From NCBI GenBank assembly GCA_944472135.2, contig CALYDD020000391.1, positions 1-64,000 of the forward strand: a stretch of DNA of 64,000 nucleotides, written 5' to 3'. Both the position numbers and the translations under genes were made by a program. This stretch comes from Trichobilharzia regenti (taxonomy: Eukaryota > Platyhelminthes > Trematoda > Strigeidida > Schistosomatidae). The notes below the pieces were generated by a model. It was not told where the DNA came from. It saw only the letters and a list, made by a program, of their open reading frames with translations, and searched no databases. Each line of letters opens with the position of its first letter. Position 1 is the stretch's first letter. This document shows, piece after piece, positions 23,539 to 35,522 of the stretch.

Positions 23539-23808
23539 ATGATTAATTCCAACGTTTCGTTCGCCAATCTGGTCCGAACTTCTTCAGGGAAATTAATCGA
23601 AATTAACATAACAGCGATTGCACTGCATTTAATAGAAACGGGACACAAAATCGACTTTGATAAGACTAAAGTTTTACAGAAAGGTTTTGGTTCATATAAA
23701 GAAAGACTGACCGCAGAAATCCTACATATATGGGTGAATCCCAAGAGTTTGAACAGACGTGAAGGTGTGATGTTAGCTGATGCATGGCGAATCCTGACTA
23801 ATAAATAA
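23539..23808 (+). pseudogene. GIY-YIG endonuclease C-terminal fragment (Penelope-like)
   Basis: 89 aa frame. Residues from about 27 on read ALHLIETGHKIDFDKTKVL, then ERLTAEILHIW, NPKSLNRREGV and a terminal AWRIL. That is the pattern at the end of the GIY-YIG endonuclease fused to the Penelope reverse transcriptase (H...H, KR.. E..hI, LNR). The upstream catalytic GIY and YIG strands and the RT are absent, so it is a 3' fragment. The first 28 residues overlap the inverted repeat and are probably not native coding sequence. Confidence 0.65.
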
Positions 23809-24135
23809 AATTGGATATGTATCAACAAATAGTCACACTTGATCAAATTCCCGATTGTCTACGTCTTCTTATGGAGAGAATAACAGATGTTTTATGACTG
23901 TTCACCCACACACATATACACACACACCATTGTATACTGCATATACACATATATTTTAACAAAAGTAAACTTTGAGAAAGCTATTAGCATTAAATAGCGA
24001 AACGTCAGTAAAAATAATATCGTTTTGTTTTTCATTCATTGGGAAATACAAACAACCATTATTATAATGAAAGTAGACTAATTTTGAAAGTCTGAGGTCA
24101 AATTTTGATCGCAGTTCATACAATTTTTGTTTTGT

Positions 24136-24312
24136 TTATTATACCTGTTGATAGCTGTTTCATGATTCATATGACAGGACAAACAATTTAAAACAAGAGG
24201 TGTACTTTTATAGATAAACATATGATTTTTTTATTATATATGTTGATGCCTGTTTCATGGCTCATGACTGGACAAAGTTTCAAAACACGAGATGTTGCTT
24301 TTATATATAAAC
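24136..24312. repeat. 94-bp tandem repeat, two diverged copies
   Basis: Copy A 24136-24219 and copy B 24230-24312 share the pattern ttgat..ctgtttcatg, then gacaaa, caa.ac.agag and cttttata.ataaac. They lie in the 3' region of the Penelope-like remnant. Confidence 0.65.
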
Positions 24313-24427
24313 CTCTGTTATGTTGATTTCGATCCATTTCCCTGAAGAAGTTTCGACCAGATTGCCGAACGAAATGTTGGAATTAACCATTTCAATTTCT
24401 CTGAGAATTTACAAATATAATCTTATA

Positions 24428-26064
24428 AATATCTACTTCACAATGGGCGCTCAATTATTTTGCAACTATCCGGTTAAATCTTGATCACAGTTCATTTGAA
24501 AAGTTACTTTAGTTTGTAGCGATTTTGTATTGGTAGTTATTTGGAAACAGGTGTTTTACTGCTGTTAATTTGCAGGTTACAATCGTAATTTACGCAATGG
24601 TTTACTTTATTTGGAAGCTTTGATGAAGTGCAATTGAAGAATTTGCGTGTTAACGATGGAATCTTTGTGACACTATAAAATTATTTATCAAAATAAATAA
24701 TTCTGAAAAGTTTCAACGGTATTCTTGTACTACTACCTCCCTTTGATTGTCGAAGGAATAGTGATGTAGCCGGTTTTCGAATGCGTTATCGCTGTAGTGC
24801 TCTATTTGACTAAACTAGCGCACACGTACATCCTAGTACGCCTACTCGTTTATTATTGTGTCCTAACATTGTGTTTGCTCGACATCCACAACGTAAATCA
24901 AAAGGCACTTGAGAGGGAGTACGAACGTGTAGCATCACAGTAATCAAAATTCAAAAGTTGAGCGAGTACAAAAGTATCAATTGATAACACGCAATCTTTA
25001 GAGTGATAAACAAATCAAAGTCCAATTACATAGTGACAGTATACTATAATGATGAGTAATAAAATAGGTCACTACATTATGATTTACTTTGAAAGAGTTA
25101 TAATTTGCCCAGCATAAGAACACTAGGATAATTATCTTCAATAGGATATACCTATAGTACGTTATTTTCGATGTACGTAGCCGTTATTACAATACAAACA
25201 TATGTTTGACTCTCGTTTCTTCTTAATACTAATGCATACTTATACTATGCGCAACCGGATTAAATGTAACTGAAACATTTCATGTGAGGCTTGATGTCGT
25301 ACTGAGGTAATAATAACGGTTTACGACTATGACGCGTTTTACACAAGTATTACTAAGTTGCCTATCAATTTGGTTAACTACGCAATGTCCTCGAAATGAT
25401 AAATAAGAGAGATACAGATGGCCAACATAAATGCATATATTTACAAAAGAACAACAGTCAAACAATACATATTCACATCCAAAGTGGTTGATAACAACTC
25501 AGTGAAAAAAAACAGTTGTAGATTTTTCATGGCTACATCATAGTCAACATGAAGTCCACTAACCGTTTCATTCGCAATATGTGTATCAGTTTTCCTCAGA
25601 GGATAGGGACACTGGACCCGTTTTTACAGCCTTCAGCACCACCCGATCTTTCAGAAGAAACTGGTTATGGTCTTTCGATGAAAAGATGGAGATTATATTC
25701 CTTCAACCACCTCCGGGCGCACTGAGAAATTTCGAAGTATATATATATATATCAGGTGAATTAATCTTACCTCAGGTGAACAATTCCTTGTCTTAGCCAC
25801 GCTGAATATGTGAACAAGGAAACAATTGTAGAAACAGTAAGATTAGTCCATATATTCTATAACACATTTGAAGATTTATAGAACTTCCGATTTATCTTTC
25901 ACAGTTTGTCTTCTGCGAAATGTAAATAATACAGAACTGCCTCTCCTATCCATCCATTAAAACCAGCTGAAAAAAAACTAGATTTGTATCTTCGAACTTT
26001 ATACTTCTTTGATTAAGCTACCCAGTAATACTCTTCTTCTAAGTGGATACAATACTTGGCGAAA
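24428..26064. other. Spacer sequence, nothing recognised
   Basis: Unique AT-rich DNA with a short (TA)n run at 25739-25752. No gene recognised; short ORFs have no familiar motifs. Confidence 0.5.
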
Positions 26065-26812
26065 TTCAACAATAGCGTCCCAGGAGTGCGGACGCTTCAA
26101 TCACCTTGAACGCATCCAAGTCGTTGGCTAACGGCATCTATTATTATCATAGCTGAAAAATCAACGCTATTCATCAAATAAGTAGCAAGTTTCACCCAGA
26201 TAACACTTTTAATTACTGTTTGGACAATGTGTTAATATCTCGTTAGGGTTAGGATAAGGATTAAGTTAAGTACTGGGGTTAGGGTTACGTTCATAATTGG
26301 GATTAGGGTTAGGTTTACGGCAGGATAGGGATTGTCAATAGGGTTAGGATTAGGGTTAGGGTTAGTGTTAAGTCTAGGGTTCGGGTCAGGATTAAGGTTA
26401 GGGTTGTGATTAGGGATAAATTTATAGTGAATGTCGTTTATTTTAATTTGTTTATCCTCATTTCCCTTGTATGTAGTCGTCGATTCTCTTACTGAAACCA
26501 TAGTAATTTAACTGAGGGCTTTGAAAAGAACTGCACAGCAAGAGAAGAGAGATGAACAATCCATAAAACAGCACATCTTCAGCCACTTCGGTGAATACAT
26601 CTATAGAAACTTATCCAAGTTAGCAGCTGATACTGTTCATCATAACTGGGACGTATTTTTAAGTCATGTCAGAGGAAGATAATCTTTTTTATATGTTTTC
26701 ATGCATTTTCTTGTGAATATACGTCATTTTTTGTGCGAAAATTCCTCATTTTTATGGTCGGTTGGCTGAAGGTCACTTGTGCGTTCGCATTCCTTGGGAC
26801 GCTATTGTAGAA
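26065..26812. mobile_element. 748-bp unit with inverted terminal repeats
   Basis: The ends are imperfect 31-32 bp inverted repeats (26065-26095 and 26781-26812), sharing ACAATAGCGTCCCA and TGCGRACGC. The interior contains degenerate telomere-like repeats and no transposase. It could be a non-autonomous DNA transposon or a rearranged unit. A full inverted copy sits at 61997-62744. Confidence 0.5.
26242..26415 (+). repeat. Degenerate interstitial telomere-like repeat
   Basis: About 170 bp built from TTAGGG with variants (ttaggattaggg, gttaagtctaggg). TTAGGG is the schistosome telomere repeat. On the minus strand it produces an Asn-Pro-rich frame that is not a gene. Confidence 0.85.
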
Positions 26813-27256
26813 CTTGAGCGACTTTATTCCATATCCCCGCAATGACTCTTGTTGTTATGTTGCTATTGGTTTCAAGTGGCCTTGGTTTTGGGGGAAGATT
26901 TAACTGATGTATTATTGCGATTTCATAGACATAACTCAGGCTCATAGGTGAAAGAAAGTTATAATCCTGGAATAAGGACAAGTTGTTCATAAGGTAAGGA
27001 GGACATTATTTTTTAGTTTATTTGTATATATACTACTGTGCATCGAGTTGCACTGAGTTCTTAGTGCAACTGATGTAACTACATTTACATAAAGTAAAAC
27101 ATTACGAATGCTCCTGTTTTTAGAATAAAAAACATGATTCTTTTCATTAAGTTAAGTTATGAATAATGTAGTGTTTCCACGTTAGTGTTATTTAACTGAA
27201 GCTGTAATCTGTGAAGGCCGTTAAAGGAATAAATTCAGCACGGAGAACTCCTATGG
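26813..27256. other. Spacer end, nothing recognised
   Basis: Unique sequence up to the inner edge of the right arm. No gene recognised. Confidence 0.5.
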
Positions 27257-27405
27257 AACAATATGAACAGAACGGTGGAGATGATGGTCTGTACAAATGA
27301 AGGACACCGCACATTTACGTTTCTGCAAATAATAGTGTCGGCAAACCAGCCTTCACTCAGCACAATGCTGCTCATGATGATCCAACTAGATGTTTTAGAA
27401 ATCCC

Positions 27406-29272
27406 GATTATTGATACTACTCTTTTGTGCTCCGAGTGGAACATGGGATTTCAACAAAAGATCTCCACTTTCTTCCGTTTTCTGCTGCCCTCTTCAGCTT
27501 GCCTATAATCTCTCATCTCCTCCTCCCCAAACAGTCTCCTCCGTGTCACCTTCACACCGACGAACCACTCGTCATTTATGATTCAAATTCAGCTCAAACG
27601 ATGGCTCGGATAGAGTGCGATGTCGTTCGACGTTCAACGTTCTCCTCAGCGTTTACCCGATCCACCTCCATTTCCTCCAACGCATTTGTCGAGCGGTCAG
27701 TTCTTGGTTGGATTTTTGCTAGAATTTCTTGCTGCTAAGTCATTCCAACTGATCACGCCATCCTCAGTGTGGAGCCAGAGAAGATGGCTGTTGATAAAAG
27801 TCTGCAGAAGCCTGTTTGAAATGCTTCCGGTGATGCGCAGTTCAAGTTTTGACCCGTATAAAAAAACTGACTGACTTCATATTTCTGTTGAAAATCTGAG
27901 TCTTGTTCTTTATGTTGCGAAATGGAGAGGATTTCGAAACTGGTTTCAGGTTGATGAAGGTACATCTTACCTTTCCGATTCTGGCTGGTTGGCTTTGACA
28001 TCTTCATCGTTTGCAGCTACCTGTAGTGAAACATTGTTTACTGTTTGGAAGAGTGAAAGAAGTGACCTTTTCAAAGTTTCGTCCATTGGTGTTGATTGGT
28101 TCTGGTTGTTGTTGTCGCTGTTGGTTGGTTGGTTATCTTCATCACCACCGTCTTCTCTATATTCACCTGGAGTCCTGTCTCTTCAGCCTGTTTGTTAGTT
28201 TTCGCCTGCAACTCTTCTAGTTTGTGTAATATCAAACATCTATCATCCATAATCAAAATCCAGATCTTCCAGAGTATCCTTATCGGTCCGGAATATTCAT
28301 GTCTTCTCGCCCCATGCACGTTCTGACGCGTAATCCAGTCCGCCACAATTAGGAATATCATCGGTGATAATGCGCAGCCTTATCTTAGTCCTGTATGCAC
28401 TTCGAATGCCTTGCTGAGTTTTCTGTTGTGGACTGCCCGACATGTGTCGTTGTCACATTTTTGTTGATAGAGATTTGGGTATCGCACACCGTAGTGTTGA
28501 GGCAGTTTACAAATTGCTTCTTGGCCTACGCTGTCGAGGGCATGCCAAAGTGGATGAAGTTTAGGTAGAAGTTTCATTGCCATTCTATGCTTCGTTCTGT
28601 GATGATGTTGCGTAGAGTTTCAATTTGATCAGCACACGATTTGCCTTTCCTGAATCCAGCTACTTCTGGCTGGCGGAGTTCTATATCCAGTGCATCCATT
28701 ATTCTTTCCAGGATGATGTGACTTATTTTTTCACTTGGCGTGGACAAGAGCATTATTCCACACTAGAGCTACCGATATCACATGCTGAAAATTCCATACT
28801 TCTACCAAAAAGTACTGTGTGGAATCAAGCTGTAATCAAAAATAAAAAAATAAAATAGTCACTTCTTGCAGATGCGTAGGTCGCCCTTCTTTGTCAACTT
28901 GACAAGGTAGCCAGTCTTTTTTTCCAATCGGTAGGTACCTTTCTTTCTCTCGAAACCTATTAGAGTGAGCACATCTGCCTCACTCTTTGAGTCTGTTTCC
29001 GTGGTTCTTGAAGGGGAAATCTCATTTGGTCCTGCCGCCCTCCCAACTGAACTTCAGAAGCTTTATCGCTTTCAAGATTTCTGATTTTATCGGAGGATTG
29101 CCATCCACTGGCAGCTTCACAAGTGCTCTTGATAGTATTTCTGGGTGATATTAATTTAAGGCAGTGGTCCATTCAAGAGTACTTTGAAGTGATCAGCCCA
29201 TTGTTTCGTTTGTTTCTCCTCCTTGGCGATTACGTTCCCTTGGACATCTTCTATCGGTTTCATCACCTGCAT
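27406..29272 (-). pseudogene. Older RTE-type remnant (right)
   Basis: Mirror of 19785-21650 with the same lesions and the same SINE-tail insertion; a few substitutions and a short indel near 28125 (extra gttg unit) differ from the left. Confidence 0.75.
28759..28858 (+). mobile_element. SINE tail inserted in the older RTE (right)
   Basis: Mirror of 20197-20297, ending in an A-rich run (aaaaataaaaaaataaaat). Confidence 0.7.
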
Positions 29273-29973
29273 CAATCTATTCTCAGATTAAGACCTGGTT
29301 ATCTGAAATAATGTTCCTGAGTTTCTTTTGCCTGGCAATAATGCTCCGGAGTTAGCAGGAAAGGATGTAACAGATACTGAGTGATTAGCGGGACAGTGGT
29401 TTACTTTGACATATTTCAGCAGGTTTCGTGTGTCCTTCATATAAGGGCTACATGAGTTCTGTATCAGAGAACACTCTTAGTTCAGATTTTCGAACATTCA
29501 ATTTGTTCGAGGGAAATGCTTATTACTGGGTAGGAAGAAAAGTGGCTAATAAGAGCTGTTTGTCTAAAGAAAAAGCTAAGAAACATTACTTTATTGTTTA
29601 AAATGGAAGTAGTGATTCAGTCTTCAGCATGTTGAATACGCCACTTTTCGGAGACTAATTACATAGTCAGATGTTACATTTATAATCATCACAGTTGCTT
29701 GCGATCCACGCATTACACAACCACACATGTCGTACACGACACCACTTACTTACGGCAAACCGAAAGTCAAATTTACCGCTACCGTTCTAACCGGTGAAAG
29801 ACGAGAAAACCAGAAGCGAGGTCAATTTAAAACACTATGGCGTTTATCTCCCCCATACATTGCTCGAAGAGAGTTGAACTCGTGTAACTTCAAGTAGAAA
29901 TAAGGTTAATAATTTCGTGCGGCGATCTTTCATTCTAAGCTACGTCATAGACACTTAAATGGTTGCTTTTCAG

Positions 29974-30151
29974 GTTTTGATGAAGACAGTAAGTCAAAAT
30001 ATCTCGGACACTTTGACTCATCACACAGAGAAAGTCCTGATGATGTCCTTAAATGTCTTGATCCAGAACTGTGTGGATATTTTCTACTACCCCTCTACAC
30101 AAGTGTTTAGTTCATCATCTCGCAAAGATGCAGTACCCATGATTCCCGAAG
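29974..30151 (+). other. Candidate exon (right)
   Basis: ttttcag precedes and gtaagt follows 178 bp with an open frame. If spliced to the next tttcag at about 30368, that frame would stop within four codons, giving a plausible C-terminus. Product not recognised. Confidence 0.3.
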
Positions 30152-30168
30152 GTAAGTAAATACCAGCC

Positions 30169-30492
30169 TTATCTAAGAAATGATCTGCATGTAAACCACG
30201 TGACACTATCGACGCAAGACAGATGCAAATGTTGTGGCGTATTGGTTTTGTGATTCTGAATTGTACAAAAGTGTACTATCCGATATGCTGTCGTATATGA
30301 TTTTGGAGTCGCTCTGTTGATGTTATGATTTAGGTCGCGCTGACTAAAGGATCTTTTGGGTATTTCAGGACCCACTAGTTGAGATAGGACGAAGGCAATA
30401 ATTAACACGACACCTACAATGAGATAAAGCGGAATTATTGTTGCCAGAACAGAGAGGCAATAGGGTTGACCAGGAGACGTCGTTGATAACAT
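30169..30492 (-). CDS. Hypothetical 107 aa ORF (right copy)
   Basis: Same translation as 18565-18888, with one hydrophobic segment. Identity across the arms only shows that the arms are conserved, not that the frame is selected. Confidence 0.22.
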   Translation of the reverse strand: MLSTTSPGQPYCLSVLATIIPLYLIVGVVLIIAFVLSQLVGPEIPKRSFSQRDLNHNINRATPKSYTTAYRIVHFCTIQNHKTNTPQHLHLSCVDSVTWFTCRSFLR

Positions 30493-30636
30493 TTCATTAC
30501 CTTAATAAGCTTGAGAAATTCTAGCTTTCAACTTATTTTTGTTGAACAACTAAAAGGGAGGGTAAACTACGTAAGTAGCAAAGGAATTATATCAATAAGT
30601 TGAATAACACCCCAAAAATCTGTCCATATAAAATGA

Positions 30637-31300
30637 GGCCAGTTATTGTTCCGAAGGAGTTGAGATATCTTACTGCAGAAAGGCTAATGAGCGCAGTGAC
30701 ACATAGTCAGGTATCCCGAATCGCTGGTACGACCCCTGGCACCTAGGGCCACCTCGCTGCACTCTAACCCTGATGTATGAACACCCAGTCCGGCCCCCAT
30801 ATCATTCATAAACTCTTGCGGTGCGGACGCGGAAACGGAATTAAGTTATGGTGATGTTTTAGGCCAGTTTGTAGTATCTCGTGACTTATTCACGATATTG
30901 GTAATGAATGCACGTTCCTTAATCAATAAGGTATCTGAACTAAGGATATTATTATTAATTGTCAAGCCTACTGTAGCTCTGGTTACTGAGTCATGGTGCT
31001 CATCCTCCATACTTGATGTTCATTCAGGCATAAATGATTACACCCTACATCAAACAAATAGAGATTGCAAGCGTGGTGGGGAGTACCTCATATGTATACT
31101 TAACTAATTTGTAGTCAGTACTAGCGCTTCCCTCAGAAACATAGTGTTCACCAATCAATTAATAGAATGAACAGTTAAAACTCTTAGACCTTCTAATAGC
31201 ACAGGACCGGATGGATTTGCTTCAGTAATTATCAAATACAGTGGGTGAGATATTCCCCTATTACTTCTATAAATCTTCTCAACATCTGTGAACAGTGACA
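30637..31300 (+). mobile_element. CR1-like non-LTR retrotransposon remnant (right)
   Basis: Mirror of 17757-18420: partial endonuclease, internal deletion, then an early RT motif near 31190. Confidence 0.65.
30898..31107 (+). pseudogene. CR1-like endonuclease fragment (right)
   Basis: Same 69 aa fragment as on the left (NARSLINKV, VTESWCSSS), ending in a stop at 31107. Confidence 0.7.
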
Positions 31301-31370
31301 CAAGCAAGTAGAGTAAGTAGGTAAGTAAGTAAGTATGTAAGTAAGAAAATTAATGAAGTCAGTAATTAAG
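31301..31370 (-). repeat. Short (TTAC)n array remnant
   Basis: About 70 bp reading gtaagtaagt on the plus strand, between the CR1-like remnant and the RTE 5' end. Confidence 0.75.
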
Positions 31371-34300
31371 TTGCTGTTGTCGTTTTTTACCCTTCCTGTT
31401 GTTAATTATTTCCTTTTGCTAGGGTTGTTCTGATTGTTTTATTCTTTGGTTTCCGGTTTTAATTGGAGCAATCCACAAGGTCGCTTCTCTGTGAACTATA
31501 TTTCAATGTAACAATAGGCGTTAGGCAAGCAACCTCACCCTGTAAACAAAGGTGTTACAGAAACTTCAGCATGATGAATCTCGTTGCGCCAAAAGAAAAA
31601 GTCTGTGTGGGGACATGGAACGTCCACACCATGTACGAGATTAGCAAAGCTGCCCAGATCGCAAACGAGATGAAAAGATACGGTATTCAAGTGCTGGAAA
31701 TATGTGAAAGCAGATGGAACGGGAATGGACTCACCAAATTGTCAACAGGTGAGTCAGTGATCCACTCCGGTCACCCGGAAGACAACCACACGCACACCGA
31801 GGGTGTGGCTATCATGATGTCACCAACGGCAGCGAAGGCCCTGATGCAATGAGAGGCGGTCTCGCCCAGGATAATGACCGCCAGATTCAACTCAAAATGA
31901 AGGAAAGTGTTAGTTATACAATGCTATGCGCCCACAAACAACGCAGACCTCAAAAAGAAAGAAGAATTCTACAGACAACTACAGGCAACAATGGACAATA
32001 CTCCAGCTGGTGACAATAAAATACTAATGGGAGACATGAACGCCAAACTGGGAACAGACAAAACAGGAAGGGAACTCGTCATGGGTAGAGAAGCTCTTGG
32101 AGAAATGAATGAAAATGGAGAACTCTTCGCCGACTTCTGCGCCTTCAACGAACTAGTGATTGGTGACAGCGTATACAAACACATAGATATCCACAAGGCT
32201 ACATGGGTGTCACCAAATGGGCAAAGCAAAAACCAAATTGACTTCAACTCAATCTCAAGGAAGTGGAGGCGCAGCCTACTGAACACAAAAGTAAGAAGAG
32301 GAGCAGACGTTGGCTCAGACCACTATCTCGTACAAGGGACAATCCAAATCAAATTAAAAGCTTTCAGGGAATCAGGAGCTGCAGATAGACCACAAGCCGT
32401 GTTCAACACTCAAAGACTGAAGGACCAGGCCACAAAGGACATCTTCATTGCAAGCATAAGGGACAAAGCCGAGACACAAATCAACACTAGCGAAGAGGTT
32501 GGCGTCGAAAAGCACTGGGACAACTTGAAAATGGTGTGGAGCCAAACCTGCATGGAAGTTCTAGGCAGAAAGAAGAGGCAGAACAAACAGTGGCTCACTG
32601 CGGACACTTGGAAACTAATAGAAGAGAGAAGGATAGTGAAACAAAAGATTATCCAGTGCACCGACGAGCAACAGAAACAGGAGCTGAATGCAAGCTACAA
32701 TACACTGAAAAAGAAGAGTGAAGAAGAGTGCCAGGGAAGACAAAAGAAAATATTATGAAGTCATGGCAAGTGAAGCAGAACAAGCTGCAGGCAAAGGAGA
32801 CCCCGCCACACTCTACCAAACAACTGGGCACCTATCGGGCGAAAGTTCGACACATATTAAGCCAGTAAAGGACGACAATGGAAAGTCAATCACCAAAGAA
32901 ATAGAGCAAAGAAAACACTGGGCTGAACACTTCAAAAGACTTCTAAATCGTCCGCCACCTACAACACGCCCAACAATACCATCAACGGAAGCAGAACTAC
33001 CAGTGGACATCGACCCCCCGACGAAATCAGAAGTCCTGAATGCAATCAAGATGCTAAAAGCTGGAAAAGCAGCAGGGTCAGGTAGAATCCCAGCAGAAGC
33101 ATTGAAAATGGACCCAGAGACAACAGCGGACTTGATGACGCCACTGCTGGAGAAGGTGTGGAAAGAGGGCAAAGTACCCGAGGATTGGAAGAAAGGATAC
33201 TTATTCAAACTTCCAAAGAAAGGAGACTTAAGTCAATGTAAAAACTGGCGTGGAATTATGCTTCTGTCCATTCCAAGCAAGATACTAAGTCGCATCATCC
33301 TGGAGAGAATCAAACACGCCACACTGGATTAAAAACTTCGACCGGAACAAGCTGAATTCAGAAGAAACAAGTCATGTATTGATCAAATCGCCACTCTACG
33401 GATCATCATTGAACAAAGCTTGAAAGGGTAGTCACCTCCCTATCTCAACTTAATCGACTTTGAAAAGGCCTTCGACAGCGTCGATCGAGAGGTGATTTGG
33501 CAAGTATTTCGCTACTACGGAGTCCCATCGACAATTATACATCTCATCCAACAGTTATGGGACAATGCTGCATGCCAAGTAATCCACAACGGGAAACTTA
33601 CGGAAGCCTTCGAAGAGAGGACGGGAGTGAGGCCAGGCTGTCTACTATCGCCAGTGATCGTCCAGATTTCAGTAGATTGGATAATGAGACGGACAACGGG
33701 CAATGAGGAAACAGGCATAAACTGGACTCACACAAAAACTTGGTTGATCTGGACTTCGCCGATGATGACATATGTCTGATTTCCCACAAACTGGAAGATA
33801 TGCAAGTGAAAAGCAACAAGTTGGCGATATAATAAGCATCAAAGATACGTGAACATAGGTAATGAAGATTACTGGCCAACAACAACAACAGACAAAAATC
33901 AGCACAAATGAGGGAAACTTGAAAGAAGCAACCTCCTCAACCTACCTGGGAAGCATCGTTTCAAATACAGGCGGACGGGACTGATCAGAATATCAAGCTG
34001 AGGATTGGTAAAGAAAGGGAAGCTTGCATTACTCTCAAGTCTGTGTGGAGGTCAACAGCACTCAGCATTAAAATTAAGATCCGGATTTTCAACTCCAGTG
34101 TGAAGTCACTGCTACTATACGGATCAGAGACTTAGCGTGTCATAAAGAGCATCACAAACAAAATACAGACCTTCACTAACAGATGTTTTCGCTCAGTTCT
34201 GCTCAAGATCAGATGGCTGGCCAGAAGAGATCAGCAACAGGGATCTCTGGGAGAGAACCAACCAGGAACCGTTTGTGAAACAAATAGGCAGGAAGAAATG

Positions 34301-34562
34301 GAGATGGATTGGCCATACTCTGAGGAAACCATCAAGTGACAACACACGACAGGCCATCACTCGAGTGGAACCCGAAAGGGAGGCGGCGAGTTAGTCGTCA
34401 ATGCAAGAGTGACTTGGAGGAGGTCATGTGAGGAGCAGATGAAAGCGTGTGGGCAGACTTGGAGCGGGGTGAAAAACGTTGGCAGAAAACCGAAGGCAAT
34501 AGGGACGCGCAGCTGAAGCCCTATATCACTCTAGGAATTAAAGGAAATAATAATGATGATAA
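31371..34562 (+). mobile_element. RTE-type non-LTR retrotransposon, decayed (right arm)
   Basis: Near full-length plus-strand copy ending in aataataatgatgataa. It mirrors 14495-17686 and shares most lesions, so it was already broken before the palindrome formed. Confidence 0.88.
31463..34460 (+). pseudogene. RTE endonuclease-reverse transcriptase pseudogene (right)
   Basis: Endonuclease in frame from 31463 with TGA stops at 31850 and 31895, continuing to 32758. A frame change near 32720 leads to RT (32718-33332) with stops at 33330 and 33429. FEKAFDSVD and GVRPGCLLSP follow to about 33730, then FADD near 33756 in another frame, and a C-terminal part (YGSET near 34118, [11 protein letters not shown] near 34300). 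It is less broken than the left copy: 32718-33332 is one frame here but split on the left. It cannot encode a functional product. Confidence 0.9.
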
Positions 34563-34570
34563 GTAATTAA

Positions 34571-34801
34571 TTGTGCGTCGGTGGTACAGCGGTTAGGACG
34601 CTCGCCGACTATGCACATGATCCGGGGTTCTATCCCTGGCCAACGCACTCCTTTACCTTGCTGAGCCAAGAATAATGCTGGTAAGGAGAAAAGGTTGGGC
34701 ATGAGGCTAGCAACCCCATCCTTTAAAATTAAACGCTGATACAGAAACTTCAAGCCAATAGCTTGAAGCCCTATGTTCCACAGGGGAACGTGAAGGAAAA
34801 A
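34571..34801 (+). mobile_element. tRNA-derived SINE with RTE-like tail (right arm)
   Basis: Mirror of 14256-14486. The tRNA-like head is at about 34572-34648, then the body and a gaagccctatgttcc tail. It sits immediately downstream of the RTE 3' end in the same orientation. Confidence 0.7.
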
Positions 34802-35198
34802 CAGTAATTAAGTAAAATAAGTAGATAAATAACTCATAAAATTAAGTGAGGAATAAGGGAATAAATTGTATAAGAAAGTAAGTAAAGTAGGTAAGTAAGG
34901 AAGTAGGTGATGAAAAAAGTCATTGTGCAAAGATATAAGTATTTCAGTAGGCAAATAAGTAAGGAATTAACTAAGTAATTAACTAAGAAAAGTAGTAAAT
35001 AAGTAAAGTAAATAATTGAGGAACTAATTAAGTTTAGTAAGCAAGTACTTAAGTGAAGAAAGTAAGTAGGTAAAGTGAGCAAAAAAGTAAGTAAGTAAGA
35101 AAGTGAGTAAGTAAATAAAGTTAGTAAGTAAGTAACTACAGTAAGAAAGTAAATAAGTGAGTAAAGTAATTGAGTAAGTCAATTAATTAAGTAGGTAA
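34802..35198 (-). repeat. Degenerate (TTAC)n array
   Basis: Reads aagtaagt on the plus strand; mirror of 13860-14255. Confidence 0.9.
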
Positions 35199-35249
35199 AC
35201 GAGTTGATCACGGATTGATATCAGTTAGAGAACCATTGAAAACCAGGGA

Positions 35250-35298
35250 GTACTGGACAGCTGCTGTTTCATCCTAGTTTGGGAATCATCGGCAGTAC
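35250..35298 (-). ncRNA. Hammerhead-like motif, U4C core (minus strand)
   Basis: Mirror of 13760-13808, with core CCGATGA, intact stem I and GTC site. Confidence 0.65.
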
Positions 35299-35522
35299 GC
35301 ACCCACTGGGATTCGAACCCAGGACCTCCCGGTTGGAGTTTCCTGAGTTCTAGTGAGAAGTCGTGACCAGTGAGGTCCATCCAGATGCCACGTGTGAAGA
35401 TGGATGTCCCACCAACGACAATGGTTGGGGTCGCGCTAAATCACGAATTGGTAGAAGTTAGAATTCACGAGCCATTGAATCGGGTCCCAGCGGCTGAATG
35501 GTATACGAATCCCAGTGGGTGC

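Larger units (their letters stand above)
23506..24427 (+). mobile_element. Penelope-like element remnant with inverted end
   Basis: Contains the C-terminal part of a Penelope-type GIY-YIG domain, a 3' region with a 94-bp tandem repeat, and an inverted copy (24313-24427) of 23506-23622. Penelope-like elements are known for complex terminal repeats in direct or inverted orientation. Most of the reverse transcriptase is missing. Schistosomes carry such elements. Confidence 0.65.
21800..27256. other. Asymmetric spacer of the palindrome
   Basis: A 5.46 kb single-copy centre between the arms. It is free of the TTAC array and has ordinary AT-rich composition. It contains a decayed hammerhead SINE, a Penelope-like remnant, a 94-bp tandem repeat, a (TA)n run near 25739 and an inverted-repeat unit with telomere-like repeats. 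Its right half (from 24809) recurs inverted at 61427-64000; its left half does not recur in the window. Confidence 0.9.
24809..27382 (+). repeat. Second inverted repeat, inner copy
   Basis: This segment pairs with 61427-64000 in reverse orientation, with a constant coordinate sum of 88809 from end to end. There is therefore no net indel over 2574 bp, and every reading frame compared gives an identical translation. It spans the right half of the palindrome spacer plus 126 bp of the right arm. The outer limit is set by the window end at 64000. Confidence 0.95.
29273..30636. other. Unassigned unique sequence (right arm)
   Basis: Mirror of 18421-19784, including the candidate exon and the hydrophobic ORF. 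No transposon recognised. Confidence 0.5.

Noticed and set aside
26232..26501. 89 aa Asn-Pro-rich ORF
   Set aside because: Translation of the degenerate telomere-like repeat.
34572..34648. Functional tRNA gene
   Set aside because: A and B boxes and acceptor ends are tRNA-like but no proper anticodon arm is present and SINE body follows, so it is a SINE head.
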